64,000 bases of DNA, taken from contig JAUXVF010000029.1 of assembly GCA_030680355.1 (NCBI GenBank), forward strand, positions 142,908 to 206,907, in the 5' to 3' direction. Made by a program: the position numbers and the translations under genes. The notes under the pieces were generated by a model that made no database searches, had not been told where the DNA came from, and was given only the letters and a program-made list of their open reading frames with translations. How positions within the stretch are numbered: the stretch's first letter is position 1; each line of letters begins with the position of its first letter. The DNA comes from Caulobacter sp. Its GTDB lineage: Bacteria; Pseudomonadota; Alphaproteobacteria; Caulobacterales; Caulobacteraceae. Below, one piece after another: positions 61,384-64,000 of this stretch.

Positions 61384-64000
61384 GTGCAGTTCCAGCGGCT
61401 TCGCCTTTCCGGGTTCAAGTCCTTCGTCGATCCGACCGAGTTCCGGATCGAGCCCGGACTCACGGGCATCGTCGGGCCGAACGGCTGCGGCAAGTCGAAC
61501 CTGCTGGAAGCCCTGCGCTGGGTGATGGGGGCCAACTCGGCCAAGGCCATGCGGGCCGCCGGGATGGACGAGGTGATCTTCAACGGCGCGGGGTCGCGGC
61601 CGCCGCGCAACCACGCTGAAGTCACCCTGACCATCGACAACGCCGACCACACCGCCCCGGCCCAGTTCAACCAGCACGCCGTGATCGAGGTGGTCCGCCG
61701 CATCGATCGCGGCGACGGCTCGACCTACCGGGTCAACGGCCGCGAGGTGCGGGCCCGCGACGTCCAGCTGCTGTTCGCCGACGCCTCGACCGGCGCCAAC
61801 TCCCCGGCCCTGGTCCGCCAGGGCCAGATCAGCGAGCTGATCGCCGCCAAGCCGCAGAACCGCCGCCGCATCCTCGAGGAAGCCGGCGGCGTCAGCGGCC
61901 TGCACACCCGCCGCCATGAGGCCGAGCTGCGCCTGCGGGCGGCGGAGACCAACCTCAACCGCCTCGACGACGTCATCCGCGAACTCGACGCCAGCCTCGG
62001 CCGCCTGCGCCGCGAGGCCCGTCAGGCGGAGAAGTACAAGAAGCTCTCGGCCGAGATCCGCGCCGTCCAGGGTGCCGTCCTCTTCGCCCGCTGGAGCGAG
62101 GCCCGCGACACCCTTCTGCGGGTCGAGTCGGACTCGACCAATTCCGGCCGGCTGGTCGAGGACACCGCCCGCGCCGCCGCGACCGCCACGACCGAGGCCC
62201 TGACCGCGGAAGAGGCCATCAAGCCCCTGCGCGAAGAGGCCACGGTCGCCGCCGCCATCCTCCACCGCCTGGCCATCGACAAGGACCGGCTTGAGCGCGA
62301 GCACGAGACCGCCGCTGCGGAAGTTGACCGGCTCACAGCCGAACTGGCCCGCATCGACACCGACGCCGCCCGCGAGAGCCAGATCGTCGAGGACGCCGGC
62401 GTGGCCCTCGAACGGCTGGCCGCCGAGCTGGAGGCGGTCGAAAGCGAGATCAAGGCCGCCCCCTCGCGCCTGCCGGAACTCCAGGCGGAACTGAAGGCCG
62501 CCGACGAGGCCCGCGCCGTCGCCGACCGCGCCGTCGAAACCCTGGCCGCGGGCATCGCCGCTGACGAGGCCCGCCGCCGCGCCGCCGAGGCCCGGGTCGC
62601 CGACGCCGAAAGCCGGCTGTCGCGCACCGTCCGCGCCCTCGACCAGGCCCGGGCCGACCGCGCCGCCATCGGCCCGGCCACCGATCCGGCCGCCGCCGCC
62701 GCCACCGCCGCCCTCGACACCGCCCAGGCCGAACTGACCGCCGCCCGCGCCGCCCTCGAGGTCGCCGAGACCGAACGCGGCGACGCCGCCCGGGCCGAGG
62801 GCGCGGCCCGCGACGCCGCCCGCCAGCTGGAAGACAAGCTCGGCCGGGTGAAGACCGAGGCCCGCGGTCTGGCCCAGCTGTCGGCGCCCCGCGCCAAGAG
62901 CGGCTTCGCTCCGGCCCTCGACGCCGTCACCCCCGATCGCGGCTATGAGGCCGCCCTGGCCGCCGCCCTCGGCGATGATCTGGACGCCGCCCTCGACGCC
63001 AAGGCCCCGTCCTACTGGGCCGGCCGCGACGCCGCCAGTCCGGCCTGGCCGGAGGGCGCGACGCCGCTGGCCCCCCTGATCAAGGCGCCGCCCGAACTGG
63101 CCGCCCGTCTGGCCTTCACGGCCCTGGTCGCCAGGGCGGACGGTGAGCGTCTGCGGAAGACCCTCGCCGTCGGTGCCCGTCTGGTCTCCCGCGAGGGCGA
63201 CCTCTGGCGCTGGGACGGCTTCACCGCCCGGTCCGAGGCCCCGCGCCCGGCCGCCATCCGGCTCGAACAACGCACCCGGCTGGCCGAGGCCGAGGCCGAG
63301 ATCGAGGCCCTGACGCCCCAGGCCAACGCGGCGACCGAGACCCTCAAGGCCGCCCAGACCCGCTTCCGCGCCGCCGAGGAGGCCCTGCGCGACATCCGCC
63401 GACGGCCCCAGGACGCCGACCGCGCCGTCAACGCCGCCCGCGAGGCGGTCGACCGTCTGGCCCATGAGGCCGCCCGCCGCGACGCCCGCGCCCAGTCGCT
63501 CGACGAAACCATCGCCCGGTTCGAGTCCGAACAGGCCGAGGCCGAAACCGCCCTGGCCGCGGCCCGCGCCGACGCCAGCGAGGACGGCGCCGGCGAGAAC
63601 CGCTCGCCGATGCTCGACGCCGCGCGCGCCGCCGCCGCCCTGGCCCGCGAAGCCGCCGCCGAGGCCCGCGCCGCCCTCGACATCGAGACCCGAGAGCGCG
63701 ACGGCCGCGTCAGCCGGCTGGAGGCCCTGCAGCGCGACCGCGACGACTGGACCCGCCGCTCCACCGCCGCCCGCCGCCGCACCGACGGCCTGATCGAGGC
63801 CCGCGCGGCGACCGACGCCGCCCTGCTGGCCGCCCGGGAGGCGCCGCGCACCCTGGCGGCCCGCACTGAAACACTGCTCGACGAATACACCGCCGCCGAG
63901 GCCCGCCGGGCCCGGTCCAGCGACGCCCTCGACCTGGGCGAGACCACCCGCGCCGCCGCCGAGCGCGCCGCCCGCGCCGCCGAGGCCGCCGCCGCCGAGG
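61384..64000 (+). CDS. smc: Chromosome segregation protein SMC (3' end beyond window)
   Basis: Structural maintenance of chromosomes ATPase; 872 codons are visible and the frame runs off the right edge. The N-terminal ATPase head has the start [20 protein letters not shown]-loop [16 protein letters not shown] (31-46) and Q-loop [10 protein letters not shown]. An Ala/Glu/Arg-rich coiled coil runs from about residue 170, then a hinge-like globular region (about 500-620; [20 protein letters not shown] ... [13 protein letters not shown]), then the returning coil. GTG at 61384 is the only start fitting the conserved N-terminus. With ScpA/ScpB it compacts the chromosome. Confidence 0.94.
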   Translation, partial: MQFQRLRLSGFKSFVDPTEFRIEPGLTGIVGPNGCGKSNLLEALRWVMGANSAKAMRAAGMDEVIFNGAGSRPPRNHAEVTLTIDNADHTAPAQFNQHAVIEVVRRIDRGDGSTYRVNGREVRARDVQLLFADASTGANSPALVRQGQISELIAAKPQNRRRILEEAGGVSGLHTRRHEAELRLRAAETNLNRLDDVIRELDASLGRLRREARQAEKYKKLSAEIRAVQGAVLFARWSEARDTLLRVESDSTNSGRLVEDTARAAATATTEALTAEEAIKPLREEATVAAAILHRLAIDKDRLEREHETAAAEVDRLTAELARIDTDAARESQIVEDAGVALERLAAELEAVESEIKAAPSRLPELQAELKAADEARAVADRAVETLAAGIAADEARRRAAEARVADAESRLSRTVRALDQARADRAAIGPATDPAAAAATAALDTAQAELTAARAALEVAETERGDAARAEGAARDAARQLEDKLGRVKTEARGLAQLSAPRAKSGFAPALDAVTPDRGYEAALAAALGDDLDAALDAKAPSYWAGRDAASPAWPEGATPLAPLIKAPPELAARLAFTALVARADGERLRKTLAVGARLVSREGDLWRWDGFTARSEAPRPAAIRLEQRTRLAEAEAEIEALTPQANAATETLKAAQTRFRAAEEALRDIRRRPQDADRAVNAAREAVDRLAHEAARRDARAQSLDETIARFESEQAEAETALAAARADASEDGAGENRSPMLDAARAAAALAREAAAEARAALDIETRERDGRVSRLEALQRDRDDWTRRSTAARRRTDGLIEARAATDAALLAAREAPRTLAARTETLLDEYTAAEARRARSSDALDLGETTRAAAERAARAAEAAAAE

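Noticed and set aside
61375..63465. Long minus-strand open frame (696 codons) opposite smc.
   Set aside because: Gly/Leu-rich shadow of the SMC coding frame, which has an unmistakable P-loop and coiled coil.

Overview
The window is about 64 kb of GC-rich, densely coded chromosome from an alphaproteobacterium, most likely of the family Caulobacteraceae (Caulobacter, Phenylobacterium or a relative). The main reason is a CcrM-type GANTC methyltransferase that matches Caulobacter crescentus CcrM closely along its length. Its leader carries a CtrA-like TTAA-N7-CTAAC site and two GANTC sites, and the order ccrM - mutY - DUF721 - dsbA-like - smc agrees with what I recall of Caulobacter. A cytochrome bc1 operon, a DnaJ-like/cobS pair, an HWE histidine kinase and many 4-base ATGA/GTGA gene overlaps fit the same group. 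I see no prophage, conjugative module, transposase or CRISPR array. The gene content is mostly core, with small accessory pieces: two toxin-antitoxin pairs, one DUF559 gene and at least five families of intergenic repeats.

Region by region. 1-5 kb: xerD (cut by the left edge), a secreted protein, then aroK-aroB and a CorC-type transporter, coupled by GTG/TGA overlaps. 5-7 kb: an HWE kinase with a single-domain response regulator. 6.5-10 kb: bolA-like, DnaJ-like, PAP2 and cobS genes, then a HigBA module where cobT might be expected. 10-17 kb: prs, a lipoprotein, rplY-pth, a VapBC pair, ychF and a glycine-zipper protein. 17-22 kb: a sirtuin, a PhyH dioxygenase with a divergent TetR gene, two dienelactone-hydrolase-like genes and mtnP. 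22-26 kb: petABC and hemF. 26-33 kb: hemerythrin-like, cca-nudix-DUF1285, a desaturase with a small membrane partner, and an MFS exporter.

33-46 kb is rich in acyl-CoA and short-chain dehydrogenase genes (MFE-2-like SDR, thiolase, two more SDRs with a MarR regulator, an MBL hydrolase, a TPP enzyme, a feruloyl-CoA-synthetase-like ligase). It is interspersed with hairpin-rich repeats and also holds an unusual secreted protein built of five four-cysteine repeats. 46-52 kb: DUF559, a dihydroorotase-like amidohydrolase, GT9, YgfZ, an acyltransferase, DUF4336, tag and rnhB. 52-57 kb: acyl-CoA dehydrogenase, a Tat-exported hydrolase, a thiolase and an SDR, which look like fatty-acid or related beta-oxidation. 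57-64 kb: EVE protein, ccrM, mutY, DUF721/DciA-like, DsbA-like lipoprotein and smc (cut by the right edge).

Two patterns stand out. (1) The DUF559 endonuclease-like gene lies between two inverted copies of a double-hairpin repeat; the same inverted pair occurs 2 kb away with no gene inside, where it supplies the C-terminus of a YhhN-family protein. (2) The small regulatory genes (higBA, vapBC, tetR, marR) share one promoter design: operator palindromes overlap a sigma70-like promoter whose predicted start point falls at or next to the start codon, suggesting leaderless, autorepressed transcripts.
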